DNA from: Chlorops oryzae
Taxonomy: Eukaryota; Arthropoda; Insecta; Diptera; Chloropidae
Length of the DNA stretch: 64,000 nucleotides
NCBI GenBank assembly: GCA_020466095.1
Contig: CM035807.1
Location: 57,360,605 to 57,424,604 of the forward strand
Direction: 5' to 3'
Part shown: positions 53,461 to 62,744 of the stretch, one piece after another
Layout: the number at the start of each line of letters is the position of its first letter
How positions within the stretch are numbered: position 1 is the stretch's first letter
Translations under genes and position numbers: made by a program
Notes under the pieces: model-generated
What the model was told of the DNA's origin: nothing
What the model saw: only the letters and a program-made list of their open reading frames with translations
Database searches by the model: none

Positions 53461-56235
53461 ATGAGTTCGACGATTCTCCAAATCGATAAGTTGGACGAGC
53501 ACAACTATGATTCCTGGAGCATCGTAATGCGAAGCGTGCTGATTCACAGTGGACTGTGGATATATACGAGTGGCGAATGTAAGTCTGAGGACGATCTGGA
53601 GTGGAGAGCTTCAGATGGAAAGGCGCTGGCGACGATCATATTGGGTCTTAAGGTAACGCAGTTGAATTACGTGAAGCAGTGTCAGACGTCTTTGGAAGCG
53701 TGGGAAAAACTACGAGAAATCCATCAGCCGGCTGGACCAATTCAAAAGGTAACGTTGTATAAAAAACTTTTGAATTTGGTTATGCCTGAGTCTGGTAACG
53801 TGGCTCAGCACATAAATGCATTCAGCAGCATTTCTGAGAAGCTGGCAGAGGCTGGCATTGAAATGCAGAAAGAGTTACTCGCGATTATTTTGCTCTCTAG
53901 TTTGCCAAAGAGCTATGAAAATTTTGTTATTGCTATGGAAACGCGCGACGCATTGCCGGCGTACGAAACATTAAAAGCGAAACTTCTTGAAGAAGGAGAA
54001 AGAAGATTTCAAGCGAACCGAACAATCAGCGATTCAGTGGAAAGCCAACAAGCGTTAGGCGCGCGAACAAAACGGGGAGAAAAAGAGCAAAAGCAGAATA
54101 AAAATAACGAAAACAACACAAACCGATTTAAGGGGAAATGTTTTCTGTGCGACAAAAAGGGACACATGGCTCGTGAATGTCCGACGAAGAAAAAGAAAAA
54201 GGAAGACGGAGAAACTGCTTTGTCTGTTCTAGCAGCAGCTGATGTCGAGAAATTTGACGATTCGGTTTTCTACATCGATTCAGGCGCAACAACTCACTTT
54301 AGTTGTCGATCTGACTGGTTTGTAAACATGATAAAATGTGAAGAAAAAATTGGCTTGGCTGGGGAACATTTTGTTGTTGCAAGAGGCAAAGGCGACATTC
54401 GAATTAAAGGGAATAACGGCATTCTTCGCTTGACTAATGTTCTTTACGCACCCGATTTAAAGGGAAATTTTATTTCTGTGAGCAAAGTTGTCGAAAGAGG
54501 TTTTTCTGTGATTTTTGCAGAAAATCAAGCAGAATTAAAAGCAAAAGACGGTACAGTAGTCCTGAGAGCTTTTAAAGCAGGCAATTTGTTTATTTATAAA
54601 CACAAAAACGAAATGTTATGCACCCTTAAAACAAATATGCAATGGCATTGCCGATATGGACACTTGAATTTCGAAAGCTTAAAGACATTATCGAGAAAAA
54701 ATATGGTGAATGGTCTGAAATTTAACAGTGACGAAGATCAAGTAAAGTGCAGAGTTTGTATGACTGGGAAAATACACGTTGCGCCATTTCCGAAATCGCA
54801 AACAGAATCAAAGGAGCTCCTTGACCTGATACACAGCGATGTATGTGGACCGATTGAAACGCAATCTTTGGGCGGCGCAAAATATTTTCTTACTTTCATT
54901 GACGATAAGTCTAGAATGATCTTTGTATATTTTTTGAAGGCCAAGTCTGAAGTTTTCGAGAAGTTCAAGATATTCAAAGCACGGGCTGAGCGAGAAACGG
55001 GTAAGACGATCAAGTACATTAGATCCGACAATGGCGGAGAGTATGTCAACAGGGACTTTGACGAATTTTTGCGTCAACACGGAATTCAGAGGAACTTGAC
55101 TGTGGCGTACACTCCTCAACAAAACGGAGTAGCGGAGCGGGCGAATCGTACTTTGGTGGAGATGGCGCGTTGTATGTTGTTGCAAAGTGGTCTTTCAAAA
55201 CACTTGTGGGCGGAGGCAATAAATACAGCTGCGTATATTCGGAATAGATCTAGTACAAGGGCGCTTGCAGAAATAACACCATACGAAGCTTGGTATGGAC
55301 GTAAGCCGAATGTGAGCTATTTTCGAATCTTTGGAGCATGTGCTGTGGCCCTTGACAAAACTCGTAAAAGCAAGTTTGATGCGAAAGGCGATGAATATAT
55401 CTTTGTCGGATATTCGTCGCAATCAAAAGCGTATCGGTTATACGAAAAATCTACTCATAAAGTTATCGAACGGCGTGATGTTTTATTTGATGAGAGTTCA
55501 CGTGAAGCTGATGAAATAAAGTCGACCGATACTCTCACGCTGAGCTATGATAACAGTGTCGAAAATTTCATCGAAATACAATCGGTTGAGCAGAATGTGG
55601 ACAAATCAACTGTTGAAATTGATGATTTCCACACTGCTGATGAAGAAAGCACAACTGAGGAGGAAGTTGTGAATGAGACAAGCGAACGCAGAGGTCCAGG
55701 TAGACCGAAGATTCTGAGAGAAGGCAAAGTTGGACGACCAAGGAAGCAGTATAATATGTTAAACAGAATAACATGTGATGAAGTACCTCAAACTGTTGCA
55801 GAGGCTTTAGCGAGTGAACGTTCAGACCATTGGCAAAGGGCAATGGAATCCGAGTACAAGTCGTTGCAGAAAAAGGAAACTTGGAGTTTGACAGATCTAC
55901 CCGAAGGAAAAAAGGCGATCGGCAGCAAGTGGGTTTTTGCAGTTAAAAGAGGCGTAAATGGCGAGATTGTGCGGTATAAGGCGAGATTAGTTGCAAAGGG
56001 ATGCAATCAGCGGTTTTGCATCGACTATAAGGAGACCTTTTCACCGGTTGTTCGCTACGCGACGATTCGACTGTTCTTAGCTATTGCTGTCAATCATAAA
56101 ATGCACTTGCACCAGATTGACGTTATATCTGCGTACTTGAATAGCGATCTTCAGGAGGAAGTCTTCATGGAACAGCCTCAATGTTTTGTTGACAAATCAC
56201 ACCCAAGAAAGGTTTTAAGGCTTCACAGGGCGTGA
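53461..56235 (+). CDS. Copia Gag-Pol polyprotein, open up to an indel-rich stretch
   Basis: The start is MSSTILQIDKLDEHNYDSWS. Residues 1-200 are a copia Gag (UBN2-like). Near residue 227 is the CCHC knuckle CFLCDKKGHMAREC. The protease motif FYIDSGATTHF is near 270, and the GAG-pre-integrase HCRYGHLNF is near 397 with CRVC. The integrase core has LIHSDVCGP, YIRSDNGGEY, and PQQNGVAERANRT (D, D, E). RT begins near 800 (KKETWSLTDLPEGKKAIGSK, RYKARLVAKGCNQ, HLHQIDVISAYLNSDLQEEV). The ORF ends at 56235 only because the sequence becomes indel-rich. The second copy continues through YGLKQSGREW and the YVDD catalytic motif. Gag, PR and IN appear intact. Confidence 0.93.
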   Translation: MSSTILQIDKLDEHNYDSWSIVMRSVLIHSGLWIYTSGECKSEDDLEWRASDGKALATIILGLKVTQLNYVKQCQTSLEAWEKLREIHQPAGPIQKVTLYKKLLNLVMPESGNVAQHINAFSSISEKLAEAGIEMQKELLAIILLSSLPKSYENFVIAMETRDALPAYETLKAKLLEEGERRFQANRTISDSVESQQALGARTKRGEKEQKQNKNNENNTNRFKGKCFLCDKKGHMARECPTKKKKKEDGETALSVLAAADVEKFDDSVFYIDSGATTHFSCRSDWFVNMIKCEEKIGLAGEHFVVARGKGDIRIKGNNGILRLTNVLYAPDLKGNFISVSKVVERGFSVIFAENQAELKAKDGTVVLRAFKAGNLFIYKHKNEMLCTLKTNMQWHCRYGHLNFESLKTLSRKNMVNGLKFNSDEDQVKCRVCMTGKIHVAPFPKSQTESKELLDLIHSDVCGPIETQSLGGAKYFLTFIDDKSRMIFVYFLKAKSEVFEKFKIFKARAERETGKTIKYIRSDNGGEYVNRDFDEFLRQHGIQRNLTVAYTPQQNGVAERANRTLVEMARCMLLQSGLSKHLWAEAINTAAYIRNRSSTRALAEITPYEAWYGRKPNVSYFRIFGACAVALDKTRKSKFDAKGDEYIFVGYSSQSKAYRLYEKSTHKVIERRDVLFDESSREADEIKSTDTLTLSYDNSVENFIEIQSVEQNVDKSTVEIDDFHTADEESTTEEEVVNETSERRGPGRPKILREGKVGRPRKQYNMLNRITCDEVPQTVAEALASERSDHWQRAMESEYKSLQKKETWSLTDLPEGKKAIGSKWVFAVKRGVNGEIVRYKARLVAKGCNQRFCIDYKETFSPVVRYATIRLFLAIAVNHKMHLHQIDVISAYLNSDLQEEVFMEQPQCFVDKSHPRKVLRLHRA

Positions 56236-56813
56236 ATTTGACGATGCTAACTGAAGCATATCGGGTTCGTTGAATGGAATGTGTAAGTTGGACGATGTAT
56301 TAAAGGACAATCATTGGGCTGTTATTCTGCTTGCAACAGCGAGCCGTGTTCCATAACAAGATGTATGATAAAGGACGATACTCGTGATTGCGGCTGTCTA
56401 TGTGAAACAGACATCATTACTTGGTTGCGCGAGCAAGCAGATGTTACTGAATGTTGAAATCCAGATATTGCTCGAGAATTTGACATGAATGGTATAAAGG
56501 CTCTACTTCGATCATTTCTTGGGAATGGCAAATCGATCGTAATGGTGAAACTGGAGAAAATTGCTTTTGGCTCATAAGCAATTATGATAAAGGATCTACT
56601 TTCATTGTGTATTGGAATTGGAAGACTGCAAAGGGGTGTCAGTTCCTTCTTGAAACCTGGATACCAAGTGTCGTGCGAGGAAAAATGCAATAAGGCTGAC
56701 GTCAAGAAGTACCAATCTCTAATTGGCGCATTAATGATATCTGGCAATTACTAGCAGGCCAGACATTGAATCCATTCAGTTGTGAAACTTGCACAACGAA
56801 ATGCGGATCACAA
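56232..56813 (+). other. Indel-rich stretch of copia copy 1 (suspected low-quality consensus)
   Basis: Compared with copy 2 (59054-59390 and 61141-61335), this stretch carries an insertion or deletion every 10-30 bases. Sequence before 56220 and after 56815 is virtually identical to copy 2. The RT YVDD region falls here and is unreadable. The pattern looks like raw-read gap filling, not natural decay. Confidence 0.7.
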
Positions 56814-57368
56814 CACGTCGAGCATATGCTTGCTGCAAAACATGTTCTAAGGTATCTTAAACAAACAGCTAATTATAAAATTTATTATCGCCCAGGTGAC
56901 TATGGAATCTCTGGTTATGCTGACGCTGACTGGGGTGGTGATGTTGGAGATCGAAAGTCATGTTCTGGCTTTGTCTTCTACTATGGAAGTTGTCCTATAT
57001 CTTGGGAATCGAAAAAACAGTCTGTTGTGGCTCTCAGTACTACCGAGGCGGAATACATTTCTGTATCAAATGCTGCAAAGGAAGCTCTTTATCTCGGACG
57101 TTTGGTTGAGGAGATTGGGAGTGAATCCAGTGGTCCTATTGATATTAAAGTCGACAATCAAGGGGCGTTAAAATTGGCATACAATCCGGTGTTCCATAAC
57201 CGAAGTAAACATATCGCGATAAAGTACCATCACATCCGCGATGCTGTGGCTCGTCAGGAAATTCAGCTGAGTTACTGTTCGACTGAGAAGATGGTAGCAG
57301 ATATTTTGACAAAGAACTTGTCGAAATCAAAACATGAATTTTTTGTTAAAGCTCTGAAATTTGAATAA
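56766..57368 (+). CDS. Copia Pol C-terminus (RNase H), copy 1
   Basis: Readable from VEHMLAAKHVLRYLKQTANY through SGYADADWGGDVGDRKSCSG, KQSVVALSTTEAEYISVSNA and HNRSKHIAIKYHHIRDAV to LKFE stop. DADW, TEAEY and the later Asp are the RNase H active-site positions. The first codons belong to the indel-rich stretch. This is the distal part of the polyprotein of 53461. Confidence 0.85.
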   Translation: MNPFSCETCTTKCGSQHVEHMLAAKHVLRYLKQTANYKIYYRPGDYGISGYADADWGGDVGDRKSCSGFVFYYGSCPISWESKKQSVVALSTTEAEYISVSNAAKEALYLGRLVEEIGSESSGPIDIKVDNQGALKLAYNPVFHNRSKHIAIKYHHIRDAVARQEIQLSYCSTEKMVADILTKNLSKSKHEFFVKALKFE

Positions 57369-57408
57369 TTTTTGAGAAATGTAAGCACATATCCACGTTG
57401 AGGAGGAA

Positions 57409-57544
57409 TGTTGAAAAATAATCCTGTTGGCAACCCTGTTCTTGAACAACGTGTATGTGTGTATCGTAAATTACTCTTTGTGTCATTCCGCATTCAACCT
57501 TCTTAAACGAAAGTCGTGTTTGTTTTCTTAAAATAAAACTATTA
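57409..57544 (+). repeat. Copia 3' LTR of copy 1
   Basis: 136 bp, preceded by CACGTTGAGGAGGAA. The flanking GAAAAAACATGATTTTTC belongs to the right arm of the palindromic MITE. Confidence 0.9.
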
Positions 57545-57626
57545 GAAAAAACATGATTTTTCAATTTTTTTGTGAAATAAACTGGCAGAAATCAAATTTT
57601 TTATATTTTGATTTGAAAGATAACCT
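57545..57626. repeat. Right palindrome arm fragment and duplication junction
   Basis: The 82 bases after the copy-1 LTR are the same as 62067-62150. They then switch, with small indels, to copia pol equivalent to 54817. The noisy join suggests an assembly merge. Confidence 0.7.
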
Positions 57627-57689
57627 GCAAACTCAATAGCTCCTTGACCTGATACCAGCGATGTATGTGGACCGATTGAAACGCAATCT

Positions 57690-59334
57690 TTGGGCGGCGC
57701 AAAATATTTTCTTACTTTCATTGACGATAAGTCTAGAATGATCTTTGTATATTTTTTGAAGGCCAAGTCTGAAGTTTTCCAGAAGTTCAAGATATTCAAA
57801 GCACGGGCTGAGCGAGAAACGGGTAAGACGATCAAGTACATTAGATCCGACAATGGCGGAGAGTATGTCAACAGGGACTTTGACGAATTTTTGCGTCAAC
57901 ACGGAATTCAGAGGAACTTGACTGTGGCGTACACTCCTCAACAAAACGGAGTAGCGGAGCGGGCGAATCGTACTTTGGTGGAGATGGCGCGTTGTATGTT
58001 GTTGCAAAGTGGTCTTTCAAAACACTTGTGGGCGGAGGCAATAAATACAGCTGCGTATATTCGGAATAGATCTAGTACAAGGGCGCTTGCAGAAATAACA
58101 CCATACGAAGCTTGGTATGGACGTAAGCCGAATGTGAGCTATTTTCGAATCTTTGGAGCATGTGCTGTGGCCCTTGACAAAACTCGTAAAAGCAAGTTTG
58201 ATGCGAAAGGCGATGAATATATCTTTGTCGGATATTCGTCGCAATCAAAAGCGTATCGGTTATACGAAAAATCTACTCATAAAGTTATCGAACGGCGTGA
58301 TGTTTTATTTGATGAGAGTTCACGTGAAGCTGATGAAATAAAGTCGACCGATACTCTCACGCTGAGCTATGATAACAGTGTCGAAAATTTCATCGAAATA
58401 CAATCGGTTGAGCAGAATGTGGACAAATCAACTGTTGAAATTGATGATTTCCACACTGCTGATGAAGAAAGCACAACTGAGGAGGAAGTTGTGAATGAGA
58501 CAAGCGAACGCAGAGGTCCAGGTAGACCGAAGATTCTGAGAGAAGGCAAAGTTGGACGACCAAGGAAGCAGTATAATATGTTAAACAGAATAACATGTGA
58601 TGAAGTACCTCAAACTGTTGCAGAGGCTTTAGCGAGTGAACGTTCAGACCATTGGCAAAGGGCAATGAAATCCGAGTACAAGTCGTTGCAGAAAAAGGAA
58701 ACTTGGAGTTTGACAGATCTACCCGAAGGAAAAAAGGCGATCGGCAGCAAGTGGGTTTTTGCAGTTAAAAGAGGCGTAAATGGCGAGATTGTGCGGTATA
58801 AGGCGAGATTAGTTGCAAAGGGATGCAATCAGCGGTTTTGCATCGACTATAAGGAGACCTTTTCACCGGTTGTTCGCTACGCGACGATTCGACTGTTCTT
58901 AGCTATTGCTGTCAATCATAAAATGCACTTGCACCAGATTGACGTTATATCTGCGTACTTGAATAGCGATCTTCAGGAGGAAGTCTTCATGGAACAGCCT
59001 CAATGTTTTGTTGACAAATCACACCCAAGAAAGGTTTTAAGGCTTCACAGGGCTATTTACGGACTGAAGCAATCGGGTCGTGAATGGAATGTGAAGTTGG
59101 ACGATGTCTTAAGAAGCATTGGTTTTTTCTGCTTGCAACAGCGAGCCGTGTTTATACAAGATGTATGTAAAGGACGAACTCGTGATTGCGGCTGTCTATG
59201 TGGACGACATCATTATTGGTTGCGCGAGCAAGCAGATTTTACTGAATGTTAAATCCAGTATTGCTCGAGAATTTGACGTGGAGGATAAAGGCTCTCTTCG
59301 ACATTTCCTGGGAATGGAAATCGATCGTAAATAG
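57690..59334 (+). pseudogene. Copia pol (integrase-RT), copy 2
   Basis: The ORF 57690-59252 covers the integrase (YIRSDNGGEY, QQNGVAERANRT) and RT through YGLKQSGREWNVKLDDVLRS. A 1-base T expansion near 59126 then shifts the frame. The true continuation is in frame 59119-59334, with CNSEPCLYKMYVKDELVIAA, catalytic YVDDIIIG and LRHFLGMEID. Extra bases near 59330 create a stop. Only small homopolymer-type indels break it. Confidence 0.85.
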
Positions 59335-59415
59335 TGAAACTGGAGAAATTGCTTTTGGCCATAAGCAATATATAAAGGATCTACTTTCATTTTATGGAAA
59401 CGGTCGGTCAAAAGA

Positions 59416-60659
59416 TTGGAAACGGTCGGTATTAAAATGGTGCCTAAGCCAGGAAAAGATCCTACCCAAACATCCTCTTATAGGCCAATTAGCCTCCTGC
59501 CTTGTCTCTCAAAGTTATTCGAAAAGTTACTCATAGCTAAATTAACACCTTATCTGCAAGAGCAGAACATTATCCCTCCACATCAATTCGGGTTTAGAAA
59601 ACAACACGGTACTATTGAACAGGTAAATCGGATTACAAATGAAATAAGACTTGCCTATGAAAATCGGGAGTACTGCTCTGCAGTATTCCTTGATGTGCAA
59701 CAAGCGTTCGATAAAGTTTGGCATGACGGACTGTTATACAAAATCAGAAGATTACTTCCCTTCAATTTTCACGCGATCTTTGAGTCATACTTAAAACATA
59801 GAACGTTTCAAGTAAGACATAACTCATTATATACAAAAACCTTTCAAATAAACGCGGGAGTCCCCCAAGGGAGTGTTGTTGGGCCTTTTCTTTACCTTAT
59901 ATACACAGCAGATATTCCAAATAACGATAGAATATTGATTTCAACATTTGCTGATGACACAGCGGTACTTAGTCGGCACAAGGACATAAGTATCGCAACT
60001 TCTCAGCTCCAAGATCACTTGAGCGAAATCCAAATCTGGTTATCTAAATGGCGAATCAAAATTAATGAGCCTAAATGTCAACACATTAATTTCACGCTCA
60101 ATAGAAAAGCTTCTCCAGACATTTTCCTTAATAATGTACGCATCCCACAATGTGAGGAAGTCACATATCTCGGTATTCTTTTGGACAAAAGACTGACATG
60201 GCGTAAGCATATTGAAGCCAAGAGAACCCAAATGAAGCTTAAAGCAACAGCCTGCACTGGTTAATAAATAGCCGCTCTCCTCTAAAGCTTGAATATAAAA
60301 TCCTTCTATACAACCAAGTTATAAAACCAATATGGACGTATGGCTTACAATTGTATGGAAATGCCAGCTCTTCGAATATAGAAATCCTGCAAAGAGCACA
60401 GTCCAAGATCCTAAGGACTATAACAGGAGCTCCTTGGTTTGTTTCGAATGAACGGATCCATAAAGAGCTCAACGTAGAACTGGTTAAAACAGAGTTCACC
60501 AATATCAAAGAGAAATACTTCAACAAATTGCGCAGACATGTAAATCCACTTGCCCGTGGATTATCGAACACATCGTTCTCTTCGAGATTGAAAAGAAATG
60601 ACCGGCCAGCAATTATAAATCGTTCTACAGCAGCAGGTGCAATCCATGCACATCCATAA
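59416..60659 (+). pseudogene. Jockey LINE ORF2 reverse transcriptase C-terminal part
   Basis: 59416-60264 encodes KMVPKPGKDPTQTSSYRPIS, FGFRKQHGTIEQVNRITNEI, AVFLDVQQAFDKVWHDGLLY, NAGVPQGSVVGPFLYLIYTA, catalytic FADDTAVLSRHKD and YLGILLDKRLTWRKHIEAKR. A 1-base change near 60245 shifts the frame. 60268-60659 then gives LEYKILLYNQVIKPIWTYGL and QRAQSKILRTITGAPWF to the C-terminus. The endonuclease and ORF1 are missing (5' truncation). The wording is Jockey clade. Confidence 0.88.
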
Positions 60660-60880
60660 ACTCAGCTTTCCTAGCTGATCGTCTACTCGGTGGGTGCACT
60701 CCATGCACCCTTGCAATCCACGCACATCCATAAACTCAGCTTTCCTAGCTGATCGTCTACTCGGTGGGTGCACTCCATGCACCCTTGCAATCCACGCACA
60801 TTAATAAACTCAGCTTTCCTAGCTGATCGTCATCTCGGTGGGTGCACTCCATGCACCCTTGAAATCCACGCACAGCCTAG
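60639..60880. repeat. 74-bp tandem repeat in the LINE 3' region
   Basis: Three units start at 60639, 60713 and 60787, each with GCAATCC(A)(C/T)GCACATCC, CAGCTTTCCTAGCTGATCGT and GGTGGGTGCACTCCATGCAC. A partial fourth unit starts near 60861. The unit overlaps the end of ORF2. Confidence 0.9.
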
Positions 60881-61107
60881 CTGCTTAAATCTTCATTTCC
60901 GCACCGCCAATATTACACGTGTTTCTTCACACATCAGCAAAGCCCAGTTTTCGGTATCCGAGGCCCGCAATGAACTTATTACTAAGTCATAATCTTTTCA
61001 ATTAAGAAAATGCTTTGTGATTTGTAATATTGTCCAATTAGGTGTAAGATTTAAAAACTTATTGCTAGACTCCTATATTAGAGGAGTGATCCAATAAATA
61101 ATAAAAC

Positions 61108-61138
<31 letters not shown>

Positions 61139-61146
61139 TTTATGGA

Positions 61147-61890
61147 ATGGAAGACTGCAAAGGGGTGTCAGTTCCTCTTGAACCTGGATACCAAGTGTCG
61201 TGCGAGGAAAAATGCAATAAGGCTGACGTCAAGAAGTACCAATCTCTAATTGGCGCATTAATGTATCTGGCAATTACTAGCAGGCCAGACATAATCCATT
61301 CAGTTGTGAAACTTGCACAACGAAATGCGGATCCACACGTCGAGCATATGCTTGCTGCAAAACATGTTCTAAGGTATCTTAAACAAACAGCTAATTATAA
61401 AATTTATTATCGCCCAGGTGACTATGGAATCTCTGGTTATGCTGACGCTGACTGGGGTGGTGATGTTGGAGATCGAAAGTCATGTTCTGGCTTTGTCTTC
61501 TACTATGGAAGTTGTCCTATATCTTGGGAATCGAAAAAACAGTCTGTTGTGGCTCTCAGTACTACCGAGGCGGAATACATTTCTGTATCAAATGCTGCAA
61601 AGGAAGCTCTTTATCTCGGACGTTTGGTTGAGGAGATTGGGAGTGAATCCAGTGGTCCTATTGATATTAAAGTCGACAATCAAGGGGCGTTAAAATTGGC
61701 ATACAATCCGGTGTTCCATAACCGAAGTAAACATATCGCGATAAAGTACCATCACATCCGCGATGCTGTGGCTCGTCAGGAAATTCAGCTGAGTTACTGT
61801 TCGACTGAGAAGATGGTAGCAGATATTTTGACAAAGAACTTGTCGAAATCAAAACATGAATTTTTTGTTAAAGCTCTGAAATTTGAATAA
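61147..61890 (+). CDS. Copia Pol C-terminus (RT tail and RNase H), copy 2
   Basis: Open from MEDCKGVSVPLEPGYQVSCE through YQSLIGALMYLAITSRPDII, YADADWGGDVGDRKSCSGFV, STTEAEYISVSNAAKEALYL and LADILTKNL-type text (VADILTKNLSKSKHEFF) to the stop. The 5' part of this frame is on the other side of the LINE. Intact RNase H residues. It is the clean counterpart of the damaged 56610-57368. Confidence 0.9.
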   Translation: MEDCKGVSVPLEPGYQVSCEEKCNKADVKKYQSLIGALMYLAITSRPDIIHSVVKLAQRNADPHVEHMLAAKHVLRYLKQTANYKIYYRPGDYGISGYADADWGGDVGDRKSCSGFVFYYGSCPISWESKKQSVVALSTTEAEYISVSNAAKEALYLGRLVEEIGSESSGPIDIKVDNQGALKLAYNPVFHNRSKHIAIKYHHIRDAVARQEIQLSYCSTEKMVADILTKNLSKSKHEFFVKALKFE

Positions 61891-61930
61891 TTTTTGAGAA
61901 ATGTAAGCACATATCCACGTTGAGGAGGAA

Positions 61931-62066
61931 TGTTGAAAAATAATCCTGTTGGCAACCCTGTTCTTGAACAACGTGTATGTGTGTATCGTAAATTACTCTT
62001 TGTGTCATTCCGCATTCAACCTTCTTAAACGAAAGTCGTGTTTGTTTTCTTAAAATAAAACTATTA
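61931..62066 (+). repeat. Copia 3' LTR of copy 2
   Basis: Identical by eye to 57409-57544, preceded by the same purine tract. Confidence 0.9.
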
Positions 62067-62256
62067 GAAAAAACATGATTTTTCAATTTTTTTGTGAAAT
62101 AAACTGGCAGAAATCAAATTTTTTATATTTTGATTTGAAAGATAACCTGGCTAAAACTCAATGAAATTTTTGAATTTCATAAAAATAAAATGAAACAGAA
62201 AATAAACGGATTTCAAACAACGAAAAGTGTCGGTGCTATTATTTTCACCGCAACTG
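62067..62256. mobile_element. Right arm of the palindromic MITE
   Basis: Reverse complement of 52849-53040, from GAAAAAACATGATTTTTC to TTTTCACCGCAACTG, followed by TA (62257-62258). Confidence 0.7.
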
Positions 62257-62258
62257 TA

Positions 62259-62744
62259 TGTCGTGAATGAAGTGGAAAAATGAGTTTGTGCGTTCGTGTG
62301 TATACATACTACAACTGCAACCCGATCACTCTTTGCTCACAACGGGAACGGTGAACGGGCACAACAACAACAACAGAAAATCGGAAGCAAGCGTCGTAAG
62401 CGAATTTCCATATACAAGGAAATTCGAGAATAACAACGATTGGGACATCTGTTTGGGTTTGGAATGCAAGTTGGCAAATTGAAGCAGAGAACAACAAACA
62501 ACAAAACGATGACACGCGCAGGTCGGTGTAGAACTACGCAATAGTTCTAGAAGTTCAACCTGCGACTACGCAATATTCGCCTAGCATCGATTGAGAAACC
62601 AAATATGCAGCATTGACACTTTTGTGTAATAAAAGCCGATGATCGAGAATGGGAAGGGGACACTTGTCGAGAACCACTTTGGGAGATCTCAACTCGAAGC
62701 GCACGTACTCACCAATGGCAACGGCGATTAGAGCGTGGATCTTA
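62259..62744. other. No gene recognised
   Basis: Less AT-rich spacer with ACAACAACAACAACAG. It holds two short overlapping ORFs on opposite strands without motifs. Confidence 0.4.

Larger units (their letters stand above)
53273..57544 (+). mobile_element. Copia-type LTR retrotransposon, copy 1
   Basis: The LTRs are 53273-53407 and 57409-57544, TGTTGAAAA...AACTATTA. They differ by a 1-bp indel. The target duplication is GAAAA (53268-53272 and 57545-57549). GGTTATG just inside the 5' LTR resembles the copia primer site for an internal tRNA-Met fragment. The purine tract GAGGAGGAA precedes the 3' LTR. One gag-pol ORF starts at 53461. The near-identical LTRs indicate a young insertion. Confidence 0.92.
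59400..61138 (+). mobile_element. Jockey-clade LINE, 5'-truncated, with poly(A) and target duplication
   Basis: A 9-bp target duplication TTTATGGAA flanks it (59391-59399 and 61139-61147). It ends in an A-run of about 27 (61112-61138). The ORF2 part starts mid-RT. The clean duplication and long poly(A) mark a recent target-primed insertion into copia DNA. GGAAACGGTCGGT is repeated at the 5' junction. Confidence 0.92.
57627..62066 (+). mobile_element. Copia partial copy 2, interrupted by a Jockey LINE
   Basis: It starts inside integrase (equivalent to 54817) and lacks the 5' LTR, gag and protease. The pol text is near identical to copy 1, reads through 59399, is split by the LINE at 59400-61138, and resumes at 61139. 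It ends with a 136-bp LTR at 61931-62066 and the same flank as copy 1. Confidence 0.85.
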
